Shown one piece after another: positions 1-8,365 of a stretch of DNA of 36,597 nucleotides (its first letter is position 1; each line of letters opens with the position of its first letter). Below the pieces are notes generated by a model. It saw only the letters and a list, made by a program, of their open reading frames with translations, was not told where the DNA came from and searched no databases. This DNA comes from JBQTKD01 sp052389435 (GTDB lineage Bacteria > Actinomycetota > Actinomycetes > Sporichthyales > Sporichthyaceae). A program made the position numbers and the translations under genes. Location of the stretch: assembly GCA_052389435.1 (NCBI GenBank), contig JBQTIB010000092.1:1-36597 (forward strand), given 5' to 3'.

Positions 1-80
1 GGGGGGGGGGTGGTCACCCACACCCCCCCTTTCGCGGGGCGCCGGCCCCCGCTACACTCCAAACCCGGGACGCGGCCCCC

Positions 81-94
81 GACCCCCGGGGGTC
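81..94. terminator. Zero-loop GC palindrome downstream of the Ldi-like gene
   Basis: The palindrome GACCCCCGGGGGTC lies 24 bases beyond the stop of the minus-strand Ldi-like gene. It could act as a terminator, but there is no U tract and no real loop. The surrounding bases 1-117 are extremely G/C-rich, and the first ten bases are all G, so they may be a contig edge of low quality. Weak call. Confidence 0.25.
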
Positions 95-117
95 CCGCCC
101 CCGCCTGTGTTGCGGTG

Positions 118-1800
118 CTACGGGAGCTGCTGCAGTACCAGGCTGTGCGCGCCGACCTTGGTGTCGATGCGGATCTCGCCGCCGCGCGGCTCGAGGATCT
201 CGTTGCCGGTGACGCCGTCGACGGTGAGCTGGTACTTGCTGCCCGGGAGCAGCTTGGTGACCGTGAAGGACGTCGGCTCGCCGAGCTTGGCCTTGTCGCA
301 CGAGGTGATCGAGACGACGAGCGCACGCTGCTCGGCGTCCCAGTACGCCTGGCGTGGGCGGACCGTCGGGAAGTCCACGCCGACGATGGTCGGCTGCTGG
401 AACTTCGCGGTGTTCGGGTTGGTGAAGATGCCCGCCCACTGGCCGGGCTTGTTGATCACGTAGCCCAGCGCGAGCCAGTTGTTGAACTGCGCCCGCGGCC
501 ACTTCTCGCCCAGGCCCATGAGGTGGTAGAACTCGCCGAGCTCCGGGTCCCACGTCGGCTCGTAGGTCTTGGTGATCCAGTTCCGCAGCGCCGCGTTGCG
601 CTCGGTGTCGCCGTACTCCTTGGACGCCGCGAAACCGGTTGCGGTGGCGTAGTGGAAGTCGATCCCCATGCCGGGCATGCCGGTGATCCACGCGGAGCCG
701 TCCTCCTGCGGGCAGAAGAACTGCTGCATGCCGCCCTCGTAGAGGCGGGAGAACAGCTTCGAGTCCAAGCCCGCGCCGTTGACCGAGGTGCCCAGGAAGT
801 TGTGCGCGAACTGGTGCTGGGGCTCGTTCAGCGTGAAGTTGTGCGACATGTCGTGGTAGAGCGCGTAGCGCTCGATCGGACCGTCGCCTTCGCCGCCGAC
901 CATGTAGTTCTTGCGCAGGAACGGCAGGAACTCGTAGTACGCGGTCGCGTGGTCGGTGCCGTGCATGATGTCGTGCAGCCGAAGGCCCATGCCCGCGACG
1001 CTGTTGCACCAGCCGAAGGCCTTGGTCACCTCGCACGAGAGACCACTGGGCGTGGCGTAGAACTGATTGGCAATCAGTTCCGTCAGGCGGGTGGCGTCGT
1101 ACTCGAACGACGTGGCGTCGTCGTAGGTGATCTTGAACGGCTGGTCGAACTTGTCGTCCCCGGAGATGTAGCCGTAGAGACCGACGAGCAGCGAGAGGTA
1201 GCCCTTGTACATGACGTTGCAGTGGCCGTTGGCGCGCACCGGGTCCGGGTCGTAGGCGAAGCCGTTGGTGCCGTTGCCGCCCCAGCCGGGGCTGTCGTAC
1301 TTGCCCTTGAAGCCCTTGGGCATCAGAACGTCGTACCACCAGTCCGGGTAGTTCAGGCGGTTCGGGTCCTCGCCGCTGTTCTCGATCCAGTCGAAGAAGG
1401 TCCAGTACTCCATGAACCGCTGCAGGGTCACGTCGAGGATGTCGGTGTACGCCTCGCGCCAGGCCGGGGTCTGCTCGGCCATCAGCGCGATCGAGAAGGC
1501 GGAGAAGGTCAGGTCGTAGCGGTAGTAGTTGTCGATCGGGTCGCCGGTGAAGTTGTCGAAGGCGTTGTGGACCTGGTCGTCCTTGCCCCACTTGCCCGCG
1601 GCGAGCACCGTGATCCGCCGGTGGCAGTAGGCCAGCCAGCCCATCGCCTCGTCGGTGAGAGCCGGAGCGCTCGGGGTAATCTCGCGCATCGAGTTGACCT
1701 TGAAAGGACACTCGACGCTTGGGTCGTACGCCGCAATCTTCCCGCTGTCGTCGCGGGGCGTCCTGGTCTGGTAGTCCCAGTGGAACGGTGCTGCGCTCAC
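118..1800 (-). CDS. Linalool dehydratase/isomerase (Ldi)-domain protein
   Basis: A 560-aa protein that looks like an (alpha/alpha)6-barrel of the Ldi family. In Castellaniella defragrans that enzyme interconverts myrcene, linalool and geraniol. Seen here: Cys256 and Cys265 are nine residues apart with Phe262 between them, the spacing of the catalytic C171/C180 pair in Ldi. Asp87 and Tyr93 are six apart, like D39/Y45, and His193 sits in an NGHCN motif that could match H129. No signal peptide is visible, whereas the Castellaniella enzyme is exported. The protein is about 160 residues longer than that enzyme, with an added C-terminal beta-rich tail. The start is GTG 1800, preceded by GGGAGG. The alcohol dehydrogenase gene lies 84 bp upstream on the same strand and is probably co-transcribed. 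The natural substrate is inferred; it may be another tertiary or allylic alcohol. Confidence 0.7.
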   Translation of the reverse strand: MSAAPFHWDYQTRTPRDDSGKIAAYDPSVECPFKVNSMREITPSAPALTDEAMGWLAYCHRRITVLAAGKWGKDDQVHNAFDNFTGDPIDNYYRYDLTFSAFSIALMAEQTPAWREAYTDILDVTLQRFMEYWTFFDWIENSGEDPNRLNYPDWWYDVLMPKGFKGKYDSPGWGGNGTNGFAYDPDPVRANGHCNVMYKGYLSLLVGLYGYISGDDKFDQPFKITYDDATSFEYDATRLTELIANQFYATPSGLSCEVTKAFGWCNSVAGMGLRLHDIMHGTDHATAYYEFLPFLRKNYMVGGEGDGPIERYALYHDMSHNFTLNEPQHQFAHNFLGTSVNGAGLDSKLFSRLYEGGMQQFFCPQEDGSAWITGMPGMGIDFHYATATGFAASKEYGDTERNAALRNWITKTYEPTWDPELGEFYHLMGLGEKWPRAQFNNWLALGYVINKPGQWAGIFTNPNTAKFQQPTIVGVDFPTVRPRQAYWDAEQRALVVSITSCDKAKLGEPTSFTVTKLLPGSKYQLTVDGVTGNEILEPRGGEIRIDTKVGAHSLVLQQLP

Positions 1801-1884
1801 TTGTGTTGCCTCCCGTATCGCCGTTGATCCGGATTCACTGCACTCTTTCGACGCCTCCGGGGCGCGTCAACCGCCGCAGCGGGG

Positions 1885-2982
1885 CTACATCAGCAGGATC
1901 GGCTTGACCGTCTCCCCGCTCTCGGTGTCGTGCGCGGCCTTGTTCACGTCGGCCACCGGATAGGTCTTCGTCAAACGCGCCAGCGGGAACTTGCCCTGCT
2001 CGATCAGGGAAACCAGGCGCGGGATGAACAGGTCCGGGACGCTGTCGCCCTCGACGATGCCCACGATCTTCTTGCCCGGGATCATCAGGCCGTTGAGGTC
2101 GAAGGAGTACTTGACCCCCAGCGCGGTGGCGCCGATGACGCCCATGGTTCCCAGGCTCGCGAGCGCGTTGACGCCGTCCTCGAACACGGCGGGAACGGCG
2201 GTGGTCTCCAGGGCGTAGTCCACGCCGCCGCCGGACAGGTCCTGAATGGCTTCGACGGTGTTGACCTTCGAGGGGTTCACTCCGTGCGTGGCGCCGAGTT
2301 CCTTGGCCAGTTCGAGGCGGTGGTCCTTCAGGTCGACGGCGACGATCGTCGTGCAGCCGACAACCTTCGCGGCCATGATCGCCGCGAGGCCGACCGAGCC
2401 GGTGCCGAAGACCGCGATGCTTTCCCCGGCCAGCGGGCGCAGGACGTTGAAGACGCCGCCGGCGCCGGTCTGGATGCCGCAGCCGAGCGGCCCCATCAAC
2501 TGCAGATCGGCGCTCTTGTCGATTTTCACGACGTTGCGTTCGGTCGCGAGGGAGTAGGTGGCCCAGGAGGACTGGCCGAAGAAGTGGCCGTTGATGCGTC
2601 CACCGGCTCCGGAGTACGCGCTCGAGCCGTCGATGCGGCCGCCGGTGAGGTTGCGGGCGTAGAGGTCGACGCAGTACGCCGGGTGCCCCTTCTGGCAGGG
2701 CTTGCAGATGCCGCAGGAGGCGAAGGTCAGCACGACGTTATCACCGGGCGCGACCTTGCGCACCGACGATCCGACGGCCTCCACGACGCCGGAGCCCTCG
2801 TGGCCGAAGATCGACGGGAGCGGCACCGGATACCACTGGTCCCGGCAGATCAGGTCGGTGTGGCAGACGCCGGCGGCGACGACCCGGACCAATACCTCGT
2901 CTTCTCGTGGCTCGCCGATCTCGACGTCCTCGATGGCGAACGCGCCACCCTGTTCCCGGCACAGCACTGCACTCGCCTGCAC
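1885..2982 (-). CDS. Zn-dependent NAD-type aryl/allylic alcohol dehydrogenase
   Basis: A 365-aa medium-chain dehydrogenase of the benzyl alcohol/geraniol dehydrogenase group, oxidising a primary alcohol to the aldehyde. Visible: catalytic zinc ligands in GVCHTD and GHEGSG and the Cys in GPLGCGIQTG; structural zinc cysteines in CGICKPCQKGHPAYC; the Rossmann motif GTGSVG; and an Asp after the second strand (VAVDLKDHR), which favours NAD over NADP. The start is GTG 2982 behind AGGAGG; longer frames upstream have no ribosome site. It lies directly upstream of the Ldi-like gene on the same strand. If that enzyme makes geraniol, this one would make geranial, as GeoA does in Castellaniella. The family is secure; the geraniol role rests on the neighbour. 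Confidence 0.88.
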   Translation of the reverse strand: MQASAVLCREQGGAFAIEDVEIGEPREDEVLVRVVAAGVCHTDLICRDQWYPVPLPSIFGHEGSGVVEAVGSSVRKVAPGDNVVLTFASCGICKPCQKGHPAYCVDLYARNLTGGRIDGSSAYSGAGGRINGHFFGQSSWATYSLATERNVVKIDKSADLQLMGPLGCGIQTGAGGVFNVLRPLAGESIAVFGTGSVGLAAIMAAKVVGCTTIVAVDLKDHRLELAKELGATHGVNPSKVNTVEAIQDLSGGGVDYALETTAVPAVFEDGVNALASLGTMGVIGATALGVKYSFDLNGLMIPGKKIVGIVEGDSVPDLFIPRLVSLIEQGKFPLARLTKTYPVADVNKAAHDTESGETVKPILLM

Positions 2983-3117
2983 GTTGCCTCCTGGAGTCAC
3001 GGAGTCCCGACACTGCCACAGCCCGGGGCCCGCGTCATGCGCCCGGCGGGACAAAAGCGGGGCCGCTCGGCTTCCAACGCCGGCTCGGTCGTGCAGGCCG
3101 ACGTGGGCGAGCGATCG

Positions 3118-3405
3118 TCAGCCGAGCTCGAAGAGCATCTGCTCCTCGACCTGCACAGCCGGCCAGGGAGCGCGCTGCTGGAGGTACTTCAGGACGAAGT
3201 CGGCGTCCTCGATGGCTTCGCGGCTGGCCCAGTAGCTGACGACCGCCATGCGTCCGGGTTCGACGTCCATGCCCCAGTGCGCGGACAGGAAGCCCTTCTG
3301 CTGGTGCAGGATGCGGATGAAGTCGCCGATCTTCTCGTCGACGTCGCCGAGAGCCCGCACGGCGTCGACCGGATCGGTCGGAATCCGCCAGGTGACAACG
3401 CGCAT
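3118..3405 (-). CDS. Small dimeric alpha-beta-barrel-like protein
   Basis: A 95-aa protein beginning MRVVTWRIPTD and containing FLSAHWGMDVEPGRMAVVSYWASREAI split by short strands, reminiscent of ABM/EthD-like ferredoxin-fold proteins. No catalytic residue can be assigned. ATG 3405 was chosen because similarity-like structure starts there; the upstream extension to 3525 is low-complexity. It ends 135 bp before the alcohol dehydrogenase start on the same strand, so it could belong to that operon. The function is unknown. Confidence 0.65.
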   Translation of the reverse strand: MRVVTWRIPTDPVDAVRALGDVDEKIGDFIRILHQQKGFLSAHWGMDVEPGRMAVVSYWASREAIEDADFVLKYLQQRAPWPAVQVEEQMLFELG

Positions 3406-3487
3406 CCAGCGCGCGTCCCCGGCCCGCTGCGACACTACTCGACCGCCGGGAGCCGCAGGACTACTGCCGGATTCGCGGAGCGGCCCG

Positions 3488-4381
3488 TCACTGGAGTCCA
3501 ATCTCCGGCCACACGGCCAGCGCATTCAGGTAGAACACGGCACGCAGCCAGCTTTCCCCCAGGCCGAGGCTCGCGATCGCGGCAACCTGGTGGGCGTAGG
3601 CGTACGGAATCGTCGGAAAGTCGCTGCCGAAGAGGATGCGGTCTGCGAGGTCCACCAGCCGGGATCGGGCAGCCGCCGGAAAGGGCCACTCCCGCTCGAC
3701 GAAGTCGGTGAACACCCCAGTGGTGTCCAGGCGCAGGTTCGGGTAGCGCTCGGCGAGGTCGAAGAAGGCCTCGTAGTCGGGCCAGCCCAAGTGCGCGACG
3801 ACAGCCGGCAGCGTCGGGTGACGCTCCATCACCTCGGCCCAGATCTCGGGCCCGGTGAACGCGGTTGCGACGGGGCCGTTGCCACAGTGCACGATCACCG
3901 GAACCCCGGCCTCCGCGAGCAGACCCCAGGCCTGGTCCAGGTTGCCGCTGCGGGGGTCGTACCCGCCGACCTGCACGTGGGCCTTGAAGACCCGGGCGCC
4001 GCCGGCGAGCGCTGCGCGGACGTCGGCGGCGGCGCTCGGTTCGTCGAACAGGGTCGCCGTCTGCAGGCAGCCCGGGTGGTCCGCCGCGAACGCCGCGGCC
4101 CACTCGTTGAGCAGGCCGGCCATCCCGGGTTTGTGCGGGTAGAGCAGCGTCGGGAACGCGCGCACCCCGAAGGACCGGAGCATTGCGGTGCGGGTGGCGA
4201 GGTCGTACCGGTAGAGGATCGGCCACTCCCGGCCGAGCAGCGGACCGGCGGTGTCGAAGTACGCCCAGACCTTCGTCTGCAGGCGGTCGGGCATCGCGTG
4301 CACGTGCACGTCCACGATCCCCGGGAGGCCCAACGCCGCCCAGAAGCGCGGCAGGTCGACGTCGGCCACGGGGAGGTCCAC
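3488..4381 (-). CDS. Amidohydrolase-2 family hydrolase
   Basis: A roughly 297-aa TIM-barrel metal hydrolase of the amidohydrolase_2 type (the ACMSD/gamma-resorcylate decarboxylase relatives). Seen: the metal motif VDVHVHAMPD near the N-terminus, a mid-protein His in VIVHCGN, AHLGWPD, and the C-terminal Asp in ILFGSDFPTIPY. These are the expected order for a mononuclear zinc site. The substrate is not deducible. GTG 4381 is given as start, but TTG 4387 has better spacing to GGAGGAG at about 4390-4396. Its stop lies 82 bp before the small alpha-beta-barrel gene, all on the minus strand. Confidence 0.85.
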   Translation of the reverse strand: MDLPVADVDLPRFWAALGLPGIVDVHVHAMPDRLQTKVWAYFDTAGPLLGREWPILYRYDLATRTAMLRSFGVRAFPTLLYPHKPGMAGLLNEWAAAFAADHPGCLQTATLFDEPSAAADVRAALAGGARVFKAHVQVGGYDPRSGNLDQAWGLLAEAGVPVIVHCGNGPVATAFTGPEIWAEVMERHPTLPAVVAHLGWPDYEAFFDLAERYPNLRLDTTGVFTDFVEREWPFPAAARSRLVDLADRILFGSDFPTIPYAYAHQVAAIASLGLGESWLRAVFYLNALAVWPEIGLQ

Positions 4382-4471
4382 GCCCAAATCTTCTCCTCCG
4401 GCGCAACTACCCCCGAGGTCCGGTCCCGCCGGCGGAGCGCGGAGAGCCACCGCCCACCGCGCCGGGCGGCG

Positions 4472-4873
4472 CTAGGCCGCGCGAGCGGCCTCGACGGCCT
4501 CCTGCGCCGTGAGCAGTGCCTCGTCCCGGGTGTCGTAGAGGCGTCCGTCGACCAACGAGGCGAGCGCAGCCGCTGCGACGAGCGCAGCGATCCCCTCCTG
4601 CTCGCGCGCGAAGGTGAACGAACTGCACGTGGGGTAGTCCGCGACGACTGCCGCCACCTGCGGCGCCCAGTCCTCGCGGTCCTCTGCCGGGTCGCTGGAG
4701 AAGTCGAACCCCGTGCCCGCTCCGTCGTGCTGGACGGGCATGAAGCCCCCGCCCCAGTCGTCGAGGTCGAGCGAGGGGTCGAGCTTCAACGGAAAACCGA
4801 GCCGATCGAGTTCGATCTGCCAGTCGGCGATGGCCACGGAAGCCTTGTGCAGGACGTACAGAACCTGGGACAT
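4472..4873 (-). CDS. Hypothetical protein, 133 aa
   Basis: Not recognised. A soluble, acidic protein starting MSQVLYVLHKASVAIADW, with aromatic and acidic residues in the first half (LDLDDWGGGF, DREDWAP) and an alanine-rich helical C-terminus. It has no signal peptide or membrane segment. ATG 4873 fits the open frame. It stands between the amidohydrolase and the DUF5701-like gene on the same strand. Confidence 0.6.
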   Translation of the reverse strand: MSQVLYVLHKASVAIADWQIELDRLGFPLKLDPSLDLDDWGGGFMPVQHDGAGTGFDFSSDPAEDREDWAPQVAAVVADYPTCSSFTFAREQEGIAALVAAAALASLVDGRLYDTRDEALLTAQEAVEAARAA

Positions 4874-4908
4874 GACAGCGCTCTGCCCAGTTCAGCGCGT
4901 CGGGAACC

Positions 4909-5517
4909 TCAGCAGGCCACCCGGCGCTTGGCGGAGGCGAACCCCAGCCAGGTGTGGCGGTTGCCCGCCCAGCACCAGCCGACCTTCGCAGCGTCGCGAC
5001 GCGCGGCGCCGTCGCGGCCCGTGCCGTTGCTGATCCACAGCGCCGGCGTGCGGGCGTCGAGGCGCCCGTCGGGTCTGCGCAGCCGGGAACCGATGGTCAT
5101 GAAGCAGCGGTTGCGCTCCAGCACGGCCGGATTCTGCAACAGCCAGAAAATGCCCTCGAGCGCCGTCAACGGGGTCCGACCGGCGGCAAGGATCGCCGGG
5201 AGCGCCTCGTCCGGCGACCAGTTGGCCATCTCGTCGCCGCGTTCGAGGCCGTCGAGGACGTAGAACGGGGCGTCGGGCAGATTCAAGCCGTCGATGGGCG
5301 CGAACCGGTCGAGGTCGGTCATGTCCGCCACCACGAAGCCCGCCTTGCCCTGCCACTCGACCAAGGGCACGAGCACGGACGGCGGCACCGCGAGGACGAG
5401 CAGGCCCTCCCCCTCGGCCGCCTTGAGGTCCTTCGCCATCACTCCGGCTCGATCGTGCAGTCCCAGCGAGATCAGGCGGTCCGCCTGGAGGGCGAGTGGA
5501 GGAAGGTCGAAGGTCAC
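4909..5517 (-). CDS. DUF5701-like conserved protein
   Basis: A 202-aa protein with the conserved C-terminal signature seen in actinobacterial DUF5701 proteins: TPALWISNGTGRDGA followed by KVGWCWAGNRHTWLGFASA. GTG 5517 behind GGGAG was chosen as start because the longer frame to 5577 has an unlikely N-terminus. It is divergent from the hydroquinone reductase gene, with 94 bp between. No enzymatic role is known to me. The family name is from memory of the motif and is moderately sure. Confidence 0.7.
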   Translation of the reverse strand: MTFDLPPLALQADRLISLGLHDRAGVMAKDLKAAEGEGLLVLAVPPSVLVPLVEWQGKAGFVVADMTDLDRFAPIDGLNLPDAPFYVLDGLERGDEMANWSPDEALPAILAAGRTPLTALEGIFWLLQNPAVLERNRCFMTIGSRLRRPDGRLDARTPALWISNGTGRDGAARRDAAKVGWCWAGNRHTWLGFASAKRRVAC

Positions 5518-5611
5518 GCAGGGACTCCCATCGTCGAAGGGCAGGGGGTGCTCGCCCAACGAGCAAGGTCCCCGCAAGATTCCCGGCGGGGGCGACGGGT
5601 ACCCGAGGACT

Positions 5612-6622
5612 ATGGGTTCCTACGTCACCGCCGACTCCTTCGACCGCGACACCGACTATCTGTCCGACCGCATCACCGCCGACGGCCGCGACGGCTGGCC
5701 GGTCGAGGCGGGCCGGTATCGCCTCATCGTGTCCCGGGCCTGCCCGTGGGCCAACCGCGCGATCGTCGTACGCCGCCTGCTCGGCCTCGAGGACGCCATC
5801 TCGATGGGCGTCGCCGGACCCGAACACGACGAGCGCAGCTGGTCGTTCACCGAGGACCCCGGCGGGCGCGACCCGGTCCTGGGTATCGAGCGGCTCCAGG
5901 AGGCCTTTCTCGCTCGCGATCCCCACTACGACAGGGGCATCACGGTGCCCGCCATGGTCGAGGTCGCCAGCGGACAGGTCGTGACCAACGACTTCCCGCA
6001 ACTGACCTTGGACTTCTCGACGCAGTGGCGCGATTTCCATCGCCCGGGGGCTCCGGACCTGTACCCGCAACGCCACCGCGACGAGATCGATTCGGTGATG
6101 GCCTTCGTCTACGACGAGGTCAACAACGGCGTCTACCGCGCCGGGTTCGCCGGTTCGCAGACGGCCTACGACGAGGCCTACCACCGGCTCTTCTCCGCTC
6201 TCGACGGCCTGTCCGAGCGTCTGGAGACCCGCCGGTACCTCGTCGGGGACACGATCACCGAAGCCGACGTACGCCTGTTCACCACGCTCGTACGGTTCGA
6301 CGCCGTGTATCACGGCCACTTCAAGTGCAACCGCTCCAGACTCACGGAGATGCCGGTGCTGTGGGCCTACGCGCGGGATCTGTTCGCGACACCCGGCTTC
6401 GGCGACACCGTGGACTTCGCGCACGTGAAACGGCACTACTACTGCGTGCACGGCGACATCAACCCGACGGGGATCGTGCCCGCGGGACCGGATCTGACGG
6501 GGTGGCTGACACCGCACGGCCGGGAGGCGCTCGGCGGCCGGCCGTTCGGCGACGGCACCCCGCCAGGTCCGCCCCTCGCCGACGAGCAGGTGCCCCTGGC
6601 GCATTCTGCGTTGGCGGCCTGA
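5612..6622 (+). CDS. Glutathionyl/mycothiolyl-hydroquinone reductase (omega-class GST fold)
   Basis: A 336-aa protein of the Xi/omega glutathione-transferase group, which removes the thiol from S-conjugated hydroquinones. Seen: the catalytic Cys in SRACPWANRA near residue 45, VPAMVE of the thioredoxin-fold cis-proline region, TNDFPQ, and the helical C-terminal domain with YDEVNNGVYRAGFA and DVRLFTTLVRFDAVYHGHFKCN. Actinomycetes generally use mycothiol, so the in vivo thiol is probably mycothiol (inference). The start is ATG 5612 with GAGGA just upstream. It is followed by an acetyltransferase gene at a gap of 10 bp. Confidence 0.9.
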   Translation: MGSYVTADSFDRDTDYLSDRITADGRDGWPVEAGRYRLIVSRACPWANRAIVVRRLLGLEDAISMGVAGPEHDERSWSFTEDPGGRDPVLGIERLQEAFLARDPHYDRGITVPAMVEVASGQVVTNDFPQLTLDFSTQWRDFHRPGAPDLYPQRHRDEIDSVMAFVYDEVNNGVYRAGFAGSQTAYDEAYHRLFSALDGLSERLETRRYLVGDTITEADVRLFTTLVRFDAVYHGHFKCNRSRLTEMPVLWAYARDLFATPGFGDTVDFAHVKRHYYCVHGDINPTGIVPAGPDLTGWLTPHGREALGGRPFGDGTPPGPPLADEQVPLAHSALAA

Positions 6623-6632
6623 GGTGTCCGAC

Positions 6633-7172
6633 ATGCGCGAGCGGATGCTCGCCGGAGAGCTGTACCGCGTCGACGGCGAGCTGGCCCGGGCCAGCGCCGA
6701 GGGACGCGCACTGGCAGACCACTTCAATCGCCCCGACCTCTCCGAGGAAGAGCGTCACGCGGCGCTGCTGGCACTGCTCGGCGAGGTCGGCGAGGGCACC
6801 GAGATCCGTCCGCCGTTCTACGTGGACTACGGCTGGAACATCGCCATCGGCTCGCGCACGTTCGCGAACTACGGCCTCACGGCACTGGACGTCGTCCCGA
6901 TCGTCATCGGCGACGACGTTCAGATCGGGCCGCACGTCCAACTGCTGCCGCCGCACCATCCGCTCGAGGCCGGCCCGCGGCGAGAGAGGTGGGAGTCCGG
7001 CTCGCCCATCGAGATCGGCGACAACGTCTGGCTCGGCGGCGGTGTGATCGTGCTCGGCGGGGTGAGCATCGGAGCCGACACCGTGGTCGGTGCCGGCTCC
7101 GTGGTCACCAAGACCCTGCCCGCGGGCGTGCTCGCCGTCGGCAACCCCGCCGCCGTGGTGCGCGTTCTTTGA
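6633..7172 (+). CDS. Sugar O-acetyltransferase (LacA/Maa/NodL family)
   Basis: A 179-aa left-handed beta-helix acetyltransferase transferring acetyl from acetyl-CoA to a sugar hydroxyl. The N-terminus RERMLAGELYR is the typical maltose/galactoside acetyltransferase entry. Hexapeptide repeats follow (IEIGDNVWLGGGVIVLGGVSIG), with the catalytic His in PPHHPLEAG and the end VVTKTLPAGVLAVGNPAAVVR. ATG 6633 is preferred because GAGG lies eight bases before it; GTG 6624, overlapping the previous stop region, is possible. It is probably co-transcribed with the reductase gene. Confidence 0.88.
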   Translation: MRERMLAGELYRVDGELARASAEGRALADHFNRPDLSEEERHAALLALLGEVGEGTEIRPPFYVDYGWNIAIGSRTFANYGLTALDVVPIVIGDDVQIGPHVQLLPPHHPLEAGPRRERWESGSPIEIGDNVWLGGGVIVLGGVSIGADTVVGAGSVVTKTLPAGVLAVGNPAAVVRVL

Positions 7173-7184
7173 CCCGCTTGCGAG

Positions 7185-7823
7185 TTAGCCCCGGGTGGGC
7201 TTGGCGGCCTTGGTCACCGTGATGCCGGCGGCGAAGTCGGCCATCTCCCGGTCCGACCACTTCGCGTCGAGCGGCCACTGAACGTACATGCGGTTGCCCT
7301 TGGCGTCGGTCCAGCGCAGCTGCCCGGCATCGCCACCGCCGTAGCCGCGGACGAGGAAGCCCTCCTGGCCGCCGACGTCGACCCGGTCGCCGGGGGTCTC
7401 GGTGGCGTCGAGCGATTCGAGGCTGACGAGCAGCTTGCCCGTGAAGCTCTGCGGATGGGTGTTCAAGCCCGGGGGGACGATGGTCAGCGAGTACTCGTCG
7501 ACGGCATCCACGCTCCACCCGTCCGGAACGATCGCGACGTTGAAACCGGCGGGCTGCTCGCCCGTGTAGGAGACGAAGGCCAGCGTGGGCGTCTGAACGA
7601 TCGGCGCGGCTTCGACGGTCGACTGAACGGCGGACCCGCTCTGGCCGACGCCGAACGCGACGCCGCCGGCGAGCAGCGCGAGGCCGAGACCGGCGCCGAG
7701 GATGCGGGTGCGGCGGACGTGGACGGCGTGCCGGCCGCGGGCGACGTCGGCATCGAGCACGGTGGGTGCGGCGGCGTTGGCGTCGCCGGCGATGCGGTCG
7801 AACATGGGGCGCAGGTCGCTCAT
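7185..7823 (-). CDS. Single-pass membrane protein, probable anti-sigma partner
   Basis: A 212-aa protein with a cytoplasmic N-terminus (MSDLRPMFDRIAGDA), one transmembrane segment around residues 42-62 (GAGLGLALLAGGVAFGVG) and an extracellular domain. Its start codon overlaps the sigma-factor stop by four bases (ATGA, 7820-7823), so the two are translationally coupled. That position is typical of regulators of SigE-type ECF factors. No zinc anti-sigma HxxxCxxC motif is present, so the role rests on position and topology. The extracellular part is not recognised. Confidence 0.75.
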   Translation of the reverse strand: MSDLRPMFDRIAGDANAAAPTVLDADVARGRHAVHVRRTRILGAGLGLALLAGGVAFGVGQSGSAVQSTVEAAPIVQTPTLAFVSYTGEQPAGFNVAIVPDGWSVDAVDEYSLTIVPPGLNTHPQSFTGKLLVSLESLDATETPGDRVDVGGQEGFLVRGYGGGDAGQLRWTDAKGNRMYVQWPLDAKWSDREMADFAAGITVTKAAKPTRG

Positions 7824-8365
7824 CGACTGTCTTCCTTCTGGAGGGGCGCTCCGGGAGCGGTGTGGGGGGCGAGGCATTCGCGGAGCTTCGCGACGCCTCG
7901 GCTGGCCTGGCTCTTGACCGTCCCGGGTCGGCAGCCCATAAGGACGCCGGCCGCTTCGGGATCGAGGTCGAGCCAGTGCAGGAGAACAACCGCGGCGCGC
8001 ATCCGGGCGGGCAGTGCCGCCAGGGCGCTTCGCAGGGGTTCGTCCAGTTGGTCGGTCGGCCCTTCGTGGGTCGGCCGATCCGGCAGTTCCGCGGTGGGGC
8101 AGGTTTCCAGGGAGACGGCGGGGTGGCGGGTGCGACGGCGGCGTTCGTCGAGCGCGGCGTTCACCAGCGCTCGTCTGACGTACGCGTCACGGGTCTGTTC
8201 GCGAACCTTCGGCCAGCGCAGGTAGAGCCTGGTCAGCGTTGTCTGCACCAGGTCCTCCCCCGCGTGTCGGTCGCCGGCGGCGAGCAGGGTCGCGGTCCGG
8301 ACGAGCTCGACGCGACGCTTCTGCACGTACGCGCGGAACTCGTCGTCACGACGGGTGTGGTCCAC
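7820..8365 (-). CDS. SigE-family ECF RNA polymerase sigma factor
   Basis: A 181-aa ECF sigma factor. Region 2 is seen as AGEDLVQTTLTRLYLRWPKV and region 4 as LPARMRAAVVLLHWLDLDPEAAGVLMGC followed by the helix-turn-helix GTVKSQASRGVAKLRE. This matches the actinobacterial SigE-70 subfamily of small sigma factors. The start is GTG 8365 with AGGGGG nine bases upstream. The coupled downstream membrane protein probably controls it. No obvious autoregulatory promoter could be picked from the 480-bp upstream region. Confidence 0.92.
   Translation of the reverse strand: MDHTRRDDEFRAYVQKRRVELVRTATLLAAGDRHAGEDLVQTTLTRLYLRWPKVREQTRDAYVRRALVNAALDERRRRTRHPAVSLETCPTAELPDRPTHEGPTDQLDEPLRSALAALPARMRAAVVLLHWLDLDPEAAGVLMGCRPGTVKSQASRGVAKLRECLAPHTAPGAPLQKEDSR

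Noticed and set aside
10..1827. Long plus-strand open frame antisense to the Ldi-like gene
   Set aside because: Arg/Val/Asp-biased shadow of the real minus-strand gene in GC-rich DNA; no domain and no ribosome site.
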